6,344 bases of DNA from contig JBPCNP010000137.1 of assembly GCA_051001215.1 (NCBI GenBank), positions 1-6,344 of the forward strand. Direction: 5' to 3'. This document shows positions 1 through 6,209 of the stretch, piece after piece; position 1 is the first letter of the stretch, and each line of letters starts with the position of its first letter. This stretch comes from DATAQC01 sp051001215 (GTDB taxonomy: Bacteria > Actinomycetota > Acidimicrobiia > Acidimicrobiales > AC-14). The translations under genes were made by a program, and so were the position numbers. Under the pieces are notes generated by a model. That model did no database searches. It was not told where the DNA came from and saw nothing but the letters and a program-made list of their open reading frames with translations.

Positions 1-196
1 CAAGCGTCTGGGCTTCGGGGACGCTGAAGCTGGCCAGTTGTTGGGGGGGCACTTCGGCACCGTAGTAGCCGACCTTGAGCCCCTCCACCATGGCCGGGCT
101 GGCCCGGCCGGTCCGCACCGTGGAGAAGTCGGTCTGGGTGTGGGTTACCGCCTTGCCCATCTTCTCGGTGGTCTCGAGCAGCACGTCGTCGATCAT
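1..196 (-). CDS. frr: Ribosome recycling factor, N-terminal 65 residues (cut by window edge)
   Basis: Ribosome recycling factor (RRF) acts with EF-G to split the post-termination ribosome so that its subunits can be reused. The visible N-terminus starts MIDDVLLETTEKMGKAV and carries the family segment TVRTGRASPAMVEGL (residues 26-40). This is followed by a tyrosine-containing strand and the VPPQQLASFSVPEAQ stretch (49-63), which match the start of helix 1 and the entry into domain II. The ATG at 196-194 follows a strong purine-rich ribosome binding site, AAAGGGGGGAG, ending 3 nt upstream. The full protein is normally about 185 residues, so roughly two thirds lie beyond position 1. It sits 28 nt downstream of pyrH on the same strand, the usual order, and is probably co-transcribed with it. 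The truncation is only the window edge; nothing looks broken. Confidence 0.95.
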   Translation of the reverse strand, partial: MIDDVLLETTEKMGKAVTHTQTDFSTVRTGRASPAMVEGLKVGYYGAEVPPQQLASFSVPEAQTL

Positions 197-224
197 CGGC
201 TCCCCCCTTTCCCCGGAGGACGGG

Positions 225-956
225 TCATGAGACCAGCGTACCGATCGGCTCACCCTCGAGGGCGCGACGGATGTTGCCCGCCCCCATGAGGTCGAAGACG
301 ACGATCGGCAGCTTGTTGTCCATGCAGAAGGTGATGGCCGTGGCGTCCATGATCTTGAGCCCCCGGTTCAGCACCTCGATGTAGGCCACCTCGTCGAACT
401 TGGTGGCGTCGGGGTTCAGCAGGGGGTCGTCGGTGTAGACGCCGTCGACTCCCGAGTGGGTGCCCTTCAGGATGGCCTGGGCACCGATCTCGGCGGCCCG
501 TAGGGCGGCGGTGGTGTCGGTGGTGAAGAACGGGTTGCCGGTGCCGCCGGCCAGGATCACGACCGTGCCCTTCTCCAGGTGGCGCTGGGCCCGGCGGCGG
601 ATGTAGGGCTCGGCCACCTGGGCCATCTGCACCGCGGTCATGACCCGGGTGGGCTCGCCCAGCTTCTCCAGCGCGTCCTGGAGGGCCAGGGCGTTGATGA
701 TCGTGGCCAACATGCCCATGGTGTCGGCCTGGGCCCGGTCCATGCCCGCCCCGGCACCCGCCATCCCCCGCCAGATGTTGCCCCCTCCCACGACGATGGC
801 CATCTCGACGCCGAGGTCCCGGTGGACTTCGGCCAACTCGCCGGCGATGCGGGCCACGACCTGTCCGTCGATGCCGAAGCCGGTGTCGGGGTCGGCGAAG
901 GCCTCGCCCGACAACTTGAGTACGACCCGCGACCAGCGCGGTGCGTCAGGGGCCAA
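225..956 (-). CDS. pyrH: UMP kinase (uridylate kinase)
   Basis: Cytoplasmic bacterial UMP kinase phosphorylates UMP to UDP with ATP and supplies all pyrimidine nucleotides. The 243 residues match the usual family length. Motifs in order: phosphate-binding KLSGE (14-18), GGGNIWRG (57-64), DRAQADTMGML (73-83), GGTGNPFFTTDT (137-148), K164, and VDGVY followed by DP (170-178). The C-terminus is RALEGEPIGTLVS. These mark the hexameric amino-acid-kinase-fold enzyme, which as a family is typically activated by GTP and inhibited by UTP, and not the eukaryotic-type UMP/CMP kinase. The start is TTG at 956-954. The tsf stop codon at 962-960 is in the same frame, so no earlier start is possible, and no other start codon precedes the KLSGE motif. 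The nearby ATG at 963-961 is in another frame and hits a stop within six codons. Only GCG separates the tsf stop from this TTG, and the ribosome-binding-site-like GGGCGGA lies inside the last tsf codons, so translation is probably coupled to tsf. Confidence 0.96.
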   Translation of the reverse strand: MAPDAPRWSRVVLKLSGEAFADPDTGFGIDGQVVARIAGELAEVHRDLGVEMAIVVGGGNIWRGMAGAGAGMDRAQADTMGMLATIINALALQDALEKLGEPTRVMTAVQMAQVAEPYIRRRAQRHLEKGTVVILAGGTGNPFFTTDTTAALRAAEIGAQAILKGTHSGVDGVYTDDPLLNPDATKFDEVAYIEVLNRGLKIMDATAITFCMDNKLPIVVFDLMGAGNIRRALEGEPIGTLVS

Positions 957-959
957 CGC

Positions 960-1754
960 TCATCCGCCCACGACGACCTGGACGAACCGCGTGACGGTGG
1001 CCTCGCCGAGGAACTGGGAGATGGCGAGCTTGGTGTCGCGGATGTAGGCCTGCTCCAGCAGGCAGTGCTCCTTGTAGAACCGGCCCAGGCGGCCCTCGAC
1101 GATCTTGGGGACGGCTGCCTCGGGCTTGCCCTCGTTGCGGGTGAGGTTGGCCAGCAGCTCCCGCTCGTCGGCCACCCGCTCGGCCGGCACGTCGTCGCGA
1201 CTCAGCCACTCGGGGCGGGCGAAGGCGATGTGGAGGGCGATCTCGTGAGCCTTCGACTCGTCGCCCCCGCTGACCTCGACGAGGATGCCGTTGACCCCCC
1301 GCCCGTTCTGGAGGTGCACGTAGGCATCGAGGACGGCCTCAGGCTGGGCCTCGAAGCGATGCACCTCACCGATCTGGATGTTCTCCTTCAGCGAGATGCG
1401 GAGGGCGTCGACCGCGTCCTGGCGCTCGGCCACGGCTGCCTCCCCCTTGGCCAGCACCAGGGCGGCCAGCTCGGTGAGCAGGTCGGTGAACTCGGGTGAC
1501 TTGGCCACGAAGTCGGTCTCGCAGCGCAGGGCCACCACGGCTGCCGCCTGGCCGTCGCGAACCACGGTGACCGCGCCCTGGGTGTTCTCCCGGTCGGAGC
1601 GCTCGCCCATCTTGGCCAGGCCGTGCTCGAAGAGCCACCGCCTGGACGCCTCCATGTCGCCGTCGTTCTCGGTCAACGCGCGCTTGGCGTCCATCATCCC
1701 CACACCCATGGACTGGCGGAGGGCCTGGACGTCTTTGGCACCGAAGTCGACCAT
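960..1754 (-). CDS. tsf: Elongation factor Ts
   Basis: EF-Ts is the cytoplasmic nucleotide-exchange factor that releases GDP from EF-Tu. The 264 residues run in family order. An N-terminal UBA-like domain (about 1-42) carries the signature MGVGMMDAKRAL (16-27). The core contains the EF-Tu-contacting CETDFVAKSPEF (78-89), where the TDFVA loop disturbs the nucleotide site of EF-Tu. Next come the second core subdomain with YVHLQNGRGVNGILVEV (145-161) and a C-terminal segment, GRLGRFYKEHCLLEQAYIRD (221-240), equivalent to the usual LLEQ-containing signature. The length is close to other actinobacterial EF-Ts proteins. The ATG at 1754-1752 lies 3 nt after the rpsB stop. A GAGGG ribosome binding site 7 nt upstream overlaps the last codons of rpsB, pointing to co-transcription and translational coupling. 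Nothing is missing. Confidence 0.97.
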   Translation of the reverse strand: MVDFGAKDVQALRQSMGVGMMDAKRALTENDGDMEASRRWLFEHGLAKMGERSDRENTQGAVTVVRDGQAAAVVALRCETDFVAKSPEFTDLLTELAALVLAKGEAAVAERQDAVDALRISLKENIQIGEVHRFEAQPEAVLDAYVHLQNGRGVNGILVEVSGGDESKAHEIALHIAFARPEWLSRDDVPAERVADERELLANLTRNEGKPEAAVPKIVEGRLGRFYKEHCLLEQAYIRDTKLAISQFLGEATVTRFVQVVVGG

Positions 1755-1757
1755 GGC

Positions 1758-3029
1758 TCAGCCCTCGCCCGGGCTGGGCTGGGCCGGAGCGGCAGGGGCC
1801 GCGGTGGGCGCGTCGGGCGTCGACGTCGCCGCCTCGGCCGCGACCGGCGGGGCCGGGGGCATCGACGGGTCGGCTGCCGCCGGCCGCTGGTCCTCGACGG
1901 CGTCGGCCGGAGCCGCCGGCTGCTGGCCTGCCCCGGTGTCGCCGGCCGGCGGTCCTGAAGCCGTATCGGCTTCGGTCGGCGAGCCTGACACCGTGCCGCC
2001 GGCGACTGGTGGGCTCGACGGCGGACCGCCGGGTGGGGGGGCGTCGGCCGACGGGGTCTCGGCGGTCTGGGCATCCGTGACCCCGGGGGCGGCGTCATGG
2101 GCGGCGGCGTCATGGGAGTCGGGCGCCGGGGAGTCGGGCGCCGGGGAGTCGGGAGCCGGGGAGTCGGAAGCCGGGGCATCGGCGGCCTGGGGGCGCCGGG
2201 ACGTGGCCAGCCGGGCCTCCCGCTCCTGGGCCTGGAGGGCGGCCTGGCGTCGTGCCTCGGCCTGATGGTGGACCCGGCGGGCCTCGGCCTCGGGGTCGAC
2301 GGTCGGGGCCGGGGCGGCCGCGGCCGCCTTGGCGTTGCGGCGGGAGGCGATCATGCGCCCCTCCTCCACGGCGTCGGCGATGATCCGGCACATGAGGGTG
2401 CCGGCCCGGATGGCGTCGTCGTTGCCGGGGACGATGTACTGGATGAGATCGGGGTCGCAATTGGTGTCGACCACCGCCACGATGGGCATGCCCAACTTGT
2501 TGGCCTCGGTGACGGCGATGTGCTCCTTCTTCGTGTCGATCACGAAGATGGCCTCGGGCAGACGGGTCAGGTTGCGAATGCCTCCGAGGTTGCGCTGGAG
2601 CTTCTCCAGCTCCCGGCCGAGGATGAGGGCTTCCTTCTTGGGCATGGCCTCGAAGTCGCCGCTCTCCTTCATGCGCTCGTACTCGGCCATCTTCTTGACC
2701 CGGCCGCTGATGGTCTGGAAGTTGGTGAGCATGCCGCCCAGCCACCGCTCGTTGACGTAGGGCATGCCCACGCGCTGGGCCGCCGAGGCGATGGCGTCCT
2801 GGGTCTGCTTCTTGGTGCCGACGAACAGCACCGATCCGCCGCCCGCCACCAGGTCGCGCACGAAGCTGTACGCCGTGTCGATACGCCCCAGGGTCTGGTT
2901 GAGGTCGATGATGTAGATGCCGTTGCGCTCACCGAAGATGAAGCGCTTCATCTTGGGGTTCCAGCGCCGGGTCTGGTGACCGAAGTGCATCCCGGCCTCC
3001 AGTAGCTGCTTCATGGTCACAACGGCCAT
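1758..3029 (-). CDS. rpsB: 30S ribosomal protein S2 with long disordered C-terminal tail
   Basis: S2 binds the back of the 30S subunit near 16S rRNA helices 26 and 35-40 and is needed for S1 or mRNA docking in many bacteria. Residues 1-232 form a complete S2 core: MKQLLEAGMHFGHQTRRWNP (6-25), FVGTKKQTQ (69-77), YVNERWLGGMLTNF (91-104), the coiled-coil hairpin around KKMAEYERMKESGDF (112-126), and VVDTNCDPDLIQYIVPGNDD (186-205). After it come a charged Ala/Arg/Glu helix (about 233-280) and a low-complexity Ala/Pro/Ser/Asp tail (281-423) with four PDS/PAPDS-type repeats near 288-305. E. coli S2 has 241 residues, so this protein is about 180 longer. I chose the ATG at 3029-3027 because GGAGGAG lies 4 nt upstream. 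The frame stays open to a GTG at 3074, but that would add 15 residues absent from S2 and place the start inside a leader hairpin. The tail runs in frame to TGA with no sign of a frameshift. This is the first gene of the rpsB-tsf-pyrH-frr block. Confidence 0.96.
   Translation of the reverse strand: MAVVTMKQLLEAGMHFGHQTRRWNPKMKRFIFGERNGIYIIDLNQTLGRIDTAYSFVRDLVAGGGSVLFVGTKKQTQDAIASAAQRVGMPYVNERWLGGMLTNFQTISGRVKKMAEYERMKESGDFEAMPKKEALILGRELEKLQRNLGGIRNLTRLPEAIFVIDTKKEHIAVTEANKLGMPIVAVVDTNCDPDLIQYIVPGNDDAIRAGTLMCRIIADAVEEGRMIASRRNAKAAAAAPAPTVDPEAEARRVHHQAEARRQAALQAQEREARLATSRRPQAADAPASDSPAPDSPAPDSPAPDSHDAAAHDAAPGVTDAQTAETPSADAPPPGGPPSSPPVAGGTVSGSPTEADTASGPPAGDTGAGQQPAAPADAVEDQRPAAADPSMPPAPPVAAEAATSTPDAPTAAPAAPAQPSPGEG
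2116..2175 (-). repeat. Four tandem 15-bp units inside the rpsB tail
   Basis: The plus strand shows GAGTCGGGCGCCGGG twice without change (2116-2130, 2131-2145). A copy with one substitution (2146-2160) and one with two (2161-2175) follow. On the coding strand each unit gives a Pro-Ala-Pro-Asp-Ser type pentapeptide in S2. Because the unit is a multiple of three, copy-number change lengthens or shortens the tail without breaking the frame. A smaller 12-13 bp repeat (GGCGGCGTCATGG, just below 2116) encodes the neighbouring His-Asp-Ala-Ala duplications. Confidence 0.9.
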
Positions 3030-3054
3030 GGCTCTCCTCCCCATCGGTTGGTCT

Positions 3055-3104
3055 CGCCTGCGCGCTGCGCTCACCTCGTGAGCGACCGTGGGTTACGACA
3101 GGCG
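3055..3104 (-). promoter_or_regulatory. Structured leader upstream of rpsB (nested stems)
   Basis: In the 145 nt between the lipoprotein stop and the rpsB start, a perfect 7-bp stem with a 3-nt loop (CGCTCAC-CTC-GTGAGCG on the plus strand, 3068-3084) sits inside an outer 6-bp inverted repeat, CGCCTG (3055-3060) and CAGGCG (3099-3104). The pair is flanked by direct copies of GGTTGG (3046-3051 and 3106-3111). In the transcript this would fold about 25 nt upstream of the rpsB ATG. The ribosome binding site at 3034-3040 is outside the stems. S2 autoregulates its own operon through the leader in some bacteria such as E. coli. Whether this structure does the same here is inference. Confidence 0.4.
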
Positions 3105-3110
3105 TGGTTG

Positions 3111-3154
3111 GCCCCGCGCCTCGTGCTCGGAGCCTTCGGAGTGTAGCGCGGGGC
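3111..3154 (-). repeat. GC-rich 9-bp inverted repeat; possible weak terminator or start of rpsB leader
   Basis: GCCCCGCGC (3111-3119) and GCGCGGGGC (3146-3154) are perfectly complementary across a 26-nt spacer, about 20 nt after the lipoprotein stop codon. The stem is strong but no T-tract follows it on the minus strand, so a classic intrinsic terminator is not supported, and the loop is long for one. A TACACT (minus strand, 3145-3140) in the loop fits the loose actinobacterial -10 pattern TAnnnT, but I find no convincing -35 at 16-18 bp. The rpsB promoter must lie here or further upstream; I cannot place it with confidence. Confidence 0.35.
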
Positions 3155-3174
3155 GCAGACCCGACGGCCGGCAC

Positions 3175-4329
3175 CTACCAGCCAGTGGACGCGGTGAGGT
3201 CGTTGTCGACGGCCTCCCTCACCCCCACGACCAGCTTCCCACCGGGGCCGACGGCCACCCCGCTGACCCGGCCCGGAGGGTCGGCGAGTGTCGTCGGTCG
3301 GCCGGGGCCGGCCAGCAGGAGCCTCCCGTCCTCGAGGGGAAGGGCGTAGCCGCCAGCCGGCCCGGGACCGGCGGGCCCGCCTCGGACTGCAGCCCCGTCG
3401 CTGGTGACGTGCCACTTCGAGCGACCGTCGGCTGTGGCCAGCAGGGTCATCCCGCCCAGGCGATCGGCGACCAGGGCGACGCCACCTCCGGCGTCGAGGG
3501 GAGCGTCCTCGGGCGAGCCCGCCCCTCCGAGGTTGACCCGCCAGCGTTCGGCACCGGAATCGGCGACCAGGGCGTGGGCGGCGATGTCGCCGGCCACCAC
3601 GACCACGGTCGTTCCTGCGGCGCCCGGAGCGACCACCACCCCCGGAGCGCTGACGCCACCGGCGGGTACGGCCGTCGCCCACCGCTGTCGCCCCGTCGCC
3701 GCATCGACGGCGACCACGCCGGCACCGTCGCCATGGTCGGCTTCCCATGACGCGACCACCGCGTCGCCGGCGACGGCGGCCGGGCCCAGTGCCGGACCGG
3801 GGAGGGGGGTGCGCCACCTCACCGATCCGGTGGCCAGGTCGACGCCGACCAGCGAGCCTTCCCAGGTGCTGACCACCGCGGCACCGCCCACCACCGCGGG
3901 CGTGTTGGCCCGCTCCCCGATGGGAGCGGCCCAGCGCAGGGCGCCGGTGGCGCGGTCGAACGACACCAGCCCGTCTTCGGTGGCAACGAGCACGGCGTCA
4001 CCCGTGAGCCTGGGGGCGACGTCGCGAAGCCGGGCGCGGTCGGCGGTCCAGCGCACCTGACCGGCCCCGTCGAGGAGCACGGCGTGGGAGTGCCCGAAGG
4101 TGACGGCGACACCGGCATCGTCGGTGCCGGGCATCCCGACGTAGGAAGGACGGGGTGCGACCCACCGCCAGCTGGCGGCCAACGGGAAGGCCGCGGATGG
4201 GCCAGCCGCGGATTGGCCCGCCGCGGATGGGCCGGACCTCGGATGGCTGGCTCCGCGACTACATCCTCCCAAACCCAGGATCGCCACCAGCGACAGGGTG
4301 ACGGTGAGACGAACGGGCACGTTTCTCAT
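3175..4329 (-). CDS. Putative lipoprotein with PQQ-type beta-propeller repeats
   Basis: The 384-residue product begins with a basic n-region and hydrophobic core, then the lipobox LGLGGC with Cys23 as the predicted lipidation site, so it should sit on the outer face of the cytoplasmic membrane. A flexible Ser/Ala/Gly/Pro linker (24-52) follows. From about 53 on, at least six blade-like repeats of the form D-x-x-(T/A/S)-G-x-x-x-W can be seen: DGAGQVRW (87-94), DRATGALRW (125-133), DLATGSVRW (164-172), DAATGRQRW (209-217), DSGAERW (257-263) and DGRSKW (301-306). This is the PQQ-binding-like / quinoprotein alcohol dehydrogenase-like fold. No catalytic site for a PQQ dehydrogenase is evident, so a scaffold or ligand-binding role is more likely; its partner is unknown. 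The ATG overlaps the upstream stop (ATGA), and GGAGGT lies 5 nt before it, indicating operon organisation with the hydrolase fusion. BamB is a fold relative, but no outer-membrane assembly genes are nearby. Confidence 0.85.
   Translation of the reverse strand: MRNVPVRLTVTLSLVAILGLGGCSRGASHPRSGPSAAGQSAAGPSAAFPLAASWRWVAPRPSYVGMPGTDDAGVAVTFGHSHAVLLDGAGQVRWTADRARLRDVAPRLTGDAVLVATEDGLVSFDRATGALRWAAPIGERANTPAVVGGAAVVSTWEGSLVGVDLATGSVRWRTPLPGPALGPAAVAGDAVVASWEADHGDGAGVVAVDAATGRQRWATAVPAGGVSAPGVVVAPGAAGTTVVVVAGDIAAHALVADSGAERWRVNLGGAGSPEDAPLDAGGGVALVADRLGGMTLLATADGRSKWHVTSDGAAVRGGPAGPGPAGGYALPLEDGRLLLAGPGRPTTLADPPGRVSGVAVGPGGKLVVGVREAVDNDLTASTGW
4190..4249 (-). repeat. Tandem 15-bp units in the lipoprotein linker
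   Basis: Units of 15 bp built on GCCGCGGATGGGCC occur at 4190-4204, 4205-4219 and 4220-4234 with one or two substitutions each, and a degenerate fourth is at 4235-4249. They encode repeats of the Ser-Ala-Ala-Gly-Pro type in the linker just after the lipidated cysteine, which probably acts as a flexible spacer between membrane and propeller. The unit keeps the frame. Confidence 0.8.
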
Positions 4330-6047
4330 GGTTTACCTCCGACGGTAGCGATGTGGGGCTTGTAGAACACCTGGATGGGTGCCTGCGCGGGCAGGACGGT
4401 GTCGACCCAGATGCCGGTTGCCGAGATGCCCGCACCGACAGCGTCTTCACCCGCACTGATGACATGGGTCACGGCGGAGTCGGCCAGCATGTCGGCCAGG
4501 GTCTGGCACGTCGGGGCGAGGCCATGGATGGCCAGGCTCACTTCGCGCCGGGCCTGCGCCGAACCGGGCAGCTGGTCATGGGTGAACACGCCCCCGCCGC
4601 TGTCGATGACGATGTTGTCGGCTCCTGCGAGCCGGGTGTGGCCGGCCGGGACGACAGGGTCGGTGCGGGCACCGATGGACGTGACATGTACCCGGGCGGG
4701 CAGGGGCGTGTTGTTCAAGCGGGCCAGCAGGGTGGAGGTCTCGGACAGCTGGTGGATCGACGCACCGTTGATGTCGGCCTTGTCGGGCATGGCCACGCCG
4801 ACCAGGTCTTCGGTCAACGCACCCGATGTGCTGTGGCCGAGCATGACGGCGGCGGTGGCCAGGTCGGCACCGGTGTTGGGGACACCGAGCATCACCAGCG
4901 AGTTGATCGGGGGAAGTCCGCCGTCGCCGGCATCGGCCTCCATGGCCAGTGCCTCGCGAGCCACGATGCCGCCCTGGGAGTGGGCCAGGATGTCGACGGG
5001 CACACCGGGGTGCTGTTCACCCAGGCGCTCGAGCAACTGGCGCAGGCGCCGGGCCGAGATGCGGATGTCCTGGCCGGTCACCCGTTGGCCGTAGCCGTTC
5101 TCGGCGGTGGTGCCCCCGGCATAGGAGAAGCGGACGACGTCCTCCTTGCCGTAGCCCAGAGCGTCGGTATCGAGGTGGTCGATGCCGACGTCGCCGCTCG
5201 ACGAGTCGAAGCCGGCCACTTTCACCGCCAGGTGCTCGCCGGGCCGGAGCGGCGGGGGTGACACCTGAGCCGAGGTGCAGTGACCTCGCTGGGCGTTCCA
5301 CTCGGCAATCACCTGCGCCTGGCGGGCCAGCATGCCCGCAGGGCTCAGGTCGTACACGTCGGTCAACACGCCGTGGAGCTGCCCTACCTGGGCGCGCAGC
5401 CTGTCGAACGCGCCCTGGGTCGTGTCGCGCGCGGCCGCGACCGCATGGTCACGGGCCCAGGCCACCGCATCGGCCGTCGACCCCGCCACCGATCCGGCCA
5501 GCCCCCGAAGGCCGGCGAGGAGGCCCGATCTCTCGTGGGCCTCGCTCGCGGGACGCCGTTGGTCGTCGGGCACCAGATGGACTTCGGGCGGCCCGGTTGC
5601 GAACAGGTGGGTTGGGTCGATGTAGGTGTCACCGACCCTGGCGCCGAAGTGGAGTCGGTCACCCGATGTGCCGACGACCTGGCCTTGGGTGACGTGGTCA
5701 CCGCGGTGCACGGCGATCGAGCGCAGGAACGAGTAGCTGGTGCGCACGCCGTCGGCATGGAGGACGACGACGTGAAGGCTTCCTCCTACATCCCCGGCGA
5801 AGACGACCTCACCGTCGGCCGACGCACCGACAGGGCCCCCTGGCGTCGTTCGGTAGTCGACTCCCCGGTTGCCGGCCGCACCAGTGTGGGGGGGCGGCCG
5901 GAACGGATCGACGATCGGCCCGGGAACCGGTGGGCGATAGGCCACCGGTCTCGGGGAGCCAGCGCTCGGGATGGTGGGGTCGGCTGCGGCAGGCGCAAGC
6001 CGGACGAGGACCACGGCGACGGCCAGCACCACGGCCATACAGCGCAT
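4326..6047 (-). CDS. Secreted fusion: degenerate M23/LytM domain plus alpha/beta-hydrolase (lipase-like) domain
   Basis: The 573-residue product starts with a Sec signal peptide (hydrophobic 4-18, likely cleavage after Ala22 in APAAA-DP). Residues about 43-150 match an M23 (LytM) fold: PIVDPFRPP, NRGVDYRTTPGGPV, ASADGEVVFAG, HADGVRTSYSFL, VTQGQVVGTSG, RLHFGARVGDTYIDPTHLF. Three expected active-site histidines are replaced: the HxxxD histidine by Asn60, the YxHL histidine by Phe107, and the first of HxH by Arg131. Asp64 and His133 remain, so peptidase activity is doubtful. A helical linker (about 165-255) leads to an alpha/beta hydrolase with VAGF (277-280, possible oxyanion strand), the nucleophile elbow AHSQGG (355-360, Ser357), GVPNTG (388-393), and plausible acid Asp463 and base His490. 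The AxSxG elbow resembles that of Bacillus LipA-type lipases. Cys257 and Cys514 are the only cysteines after the signal region and could form a disulfide. Substrate unknown: a lipid, ester or wall-linked acyl group is possible. The start at 6047 is preceded in frame by a stop with no other start between; ATG at 6038 is an alternative. Confidence 0.88.
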   Translation of the reverse strand: MRCMAVVLAVAVVLVRLAPAAADPTIPSAGSPRPVAYRPPVPGPIVDPFRPPPHTGAAGNRGVDYRTTPGGPVGASADGEVVFAGDVGGSLHVVVLHADGVRTSYSFLRSIAVHRGDHVTQGQVVGTSGDRLHFGARVGDTYIDPTHLFATGPPEVHLVPDDQRRPASEAHERSGLLAGLRGLAGSVAGSTADAVAWARDHAVAAARDTTQGAFDRLRAQVGQLHGVLTDVYDLSPAGMLARQAQVIAEWNAQRGHCTSAQVSPPPLRPGEHLAVKVAGFDSSSGDVGIDHLDTDALGYGKEDVVRFSYAGGTTAENGYGQRVTGQDIRISARRLRQLLERLGEQHPGVPVDILAHSQGGIVAREALAMEADAGDGGLPPINSLVMLGVPNTGADLATAAVMLGHSTSGALTEDLVGVAMPDKADINGASIHQLSETSTLLARLNNTPLPARVHVTSIGARTDPVVPAGHTRLAGADNIVIDSGGGVFTHDQLPGSAQARREVSLAIHGLAPTCQTLADMLADSAVTHVISAGEDAVGAGISATGIWVDTVLPAQAPIQVFYKPHIATVGGKP

Positions 6048-6209
6048 GACGAACCCCCGGGACGACGACGACGACCAGGGGGAAGTGCTGGCGGGGAACT
6101 GTCGGCCGACGCCGGGACCGGCTGACCCACCGAAGGCCTGCCGGGGCGCGTGCCATCAACTGCGGCGAGCTAGGGGGGAGGCGCGAGACCGTGTGACCGG
6201 TCGTGCCGA
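6048..6209 (-). other. GC-rich leader of the hydrolase-fusion gene, with small palindromes
   Basis: This stretch has no supported gene. On the minus strand it would be a leader of about 160 nt before the ATG at 6047. It holds a perfect 10-bp palindrome, GTCGGCCGAC (6101-6110), directly beside a 5-bp hairpin, GCCGG-GA-CCGGC (6111-6122). Five GAC triplets (6061-6075) lie close to the start codon. The ribosome binding site is weak: only a run of G about 7 nt before the ATG. Short reading frames crossing it on either strand show no recognisable family. Confidence 0.4.

Noticed and set aside
579..1499. Long plus-strand open frame of about 306 codons over pyrH and tsf
   Set aside because: It lies antisense to two strongly supported genes. 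Its product is a Gly/Leu/Asp/His-rich sequence with no family motif, the usual result of reading the opposite strand of high-GC codons.
1378..2265. Plus-strand frame of about 295 codons with GESGA repeats
   Set aside because: The repeats are the reverse reading of the S2-tail tandem units, and the rest is antisense to tsf and rpsB.
3030..3074. Earlier GTG start for rpsB adding 15 residues
   Set aside because: The extra residues are not part of S2, the GTG sits inside a leader hairpin, and the ATG at 3029 has an ideal GGAGGAG site.
3071..3817. Minus-strand 248-codon frame rich in Arg and Gly
   Set aside because: It is out of frame with the beta-propeller lipoprotein that covers most of it, and its Arg/Gly/Pro composition is typical of off-frame reading in GC-rich DNA.
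3175..4329. Calling the beta-propeller lipoprotein BamB
   Set aside because: The fold repeats are similar, but the genomic setting suggests a single-membrane actinobacterium with no outer-membrane assembly machinery, and the similarity is to the repeat class only.
4326..6047. Two separate genes joined by a sequencing error
   Set aside because: The frame is continuous through a plausible helical linker, with one signal peptide, no internal ribosome binding site that I noticed before the hydrolase part, and a clean overlap with the next gene.
6048..6209. Cyclic di-AMP (ydaO/yuaA) riboswitch upstream of the M23-like gene
   Set aside because: This class is common before cell-wall hydrolases in Actinobacteria and the leader is about the right length, but I could not find its conserved core motifs on the minus strand. 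An Infernal search would settle it.
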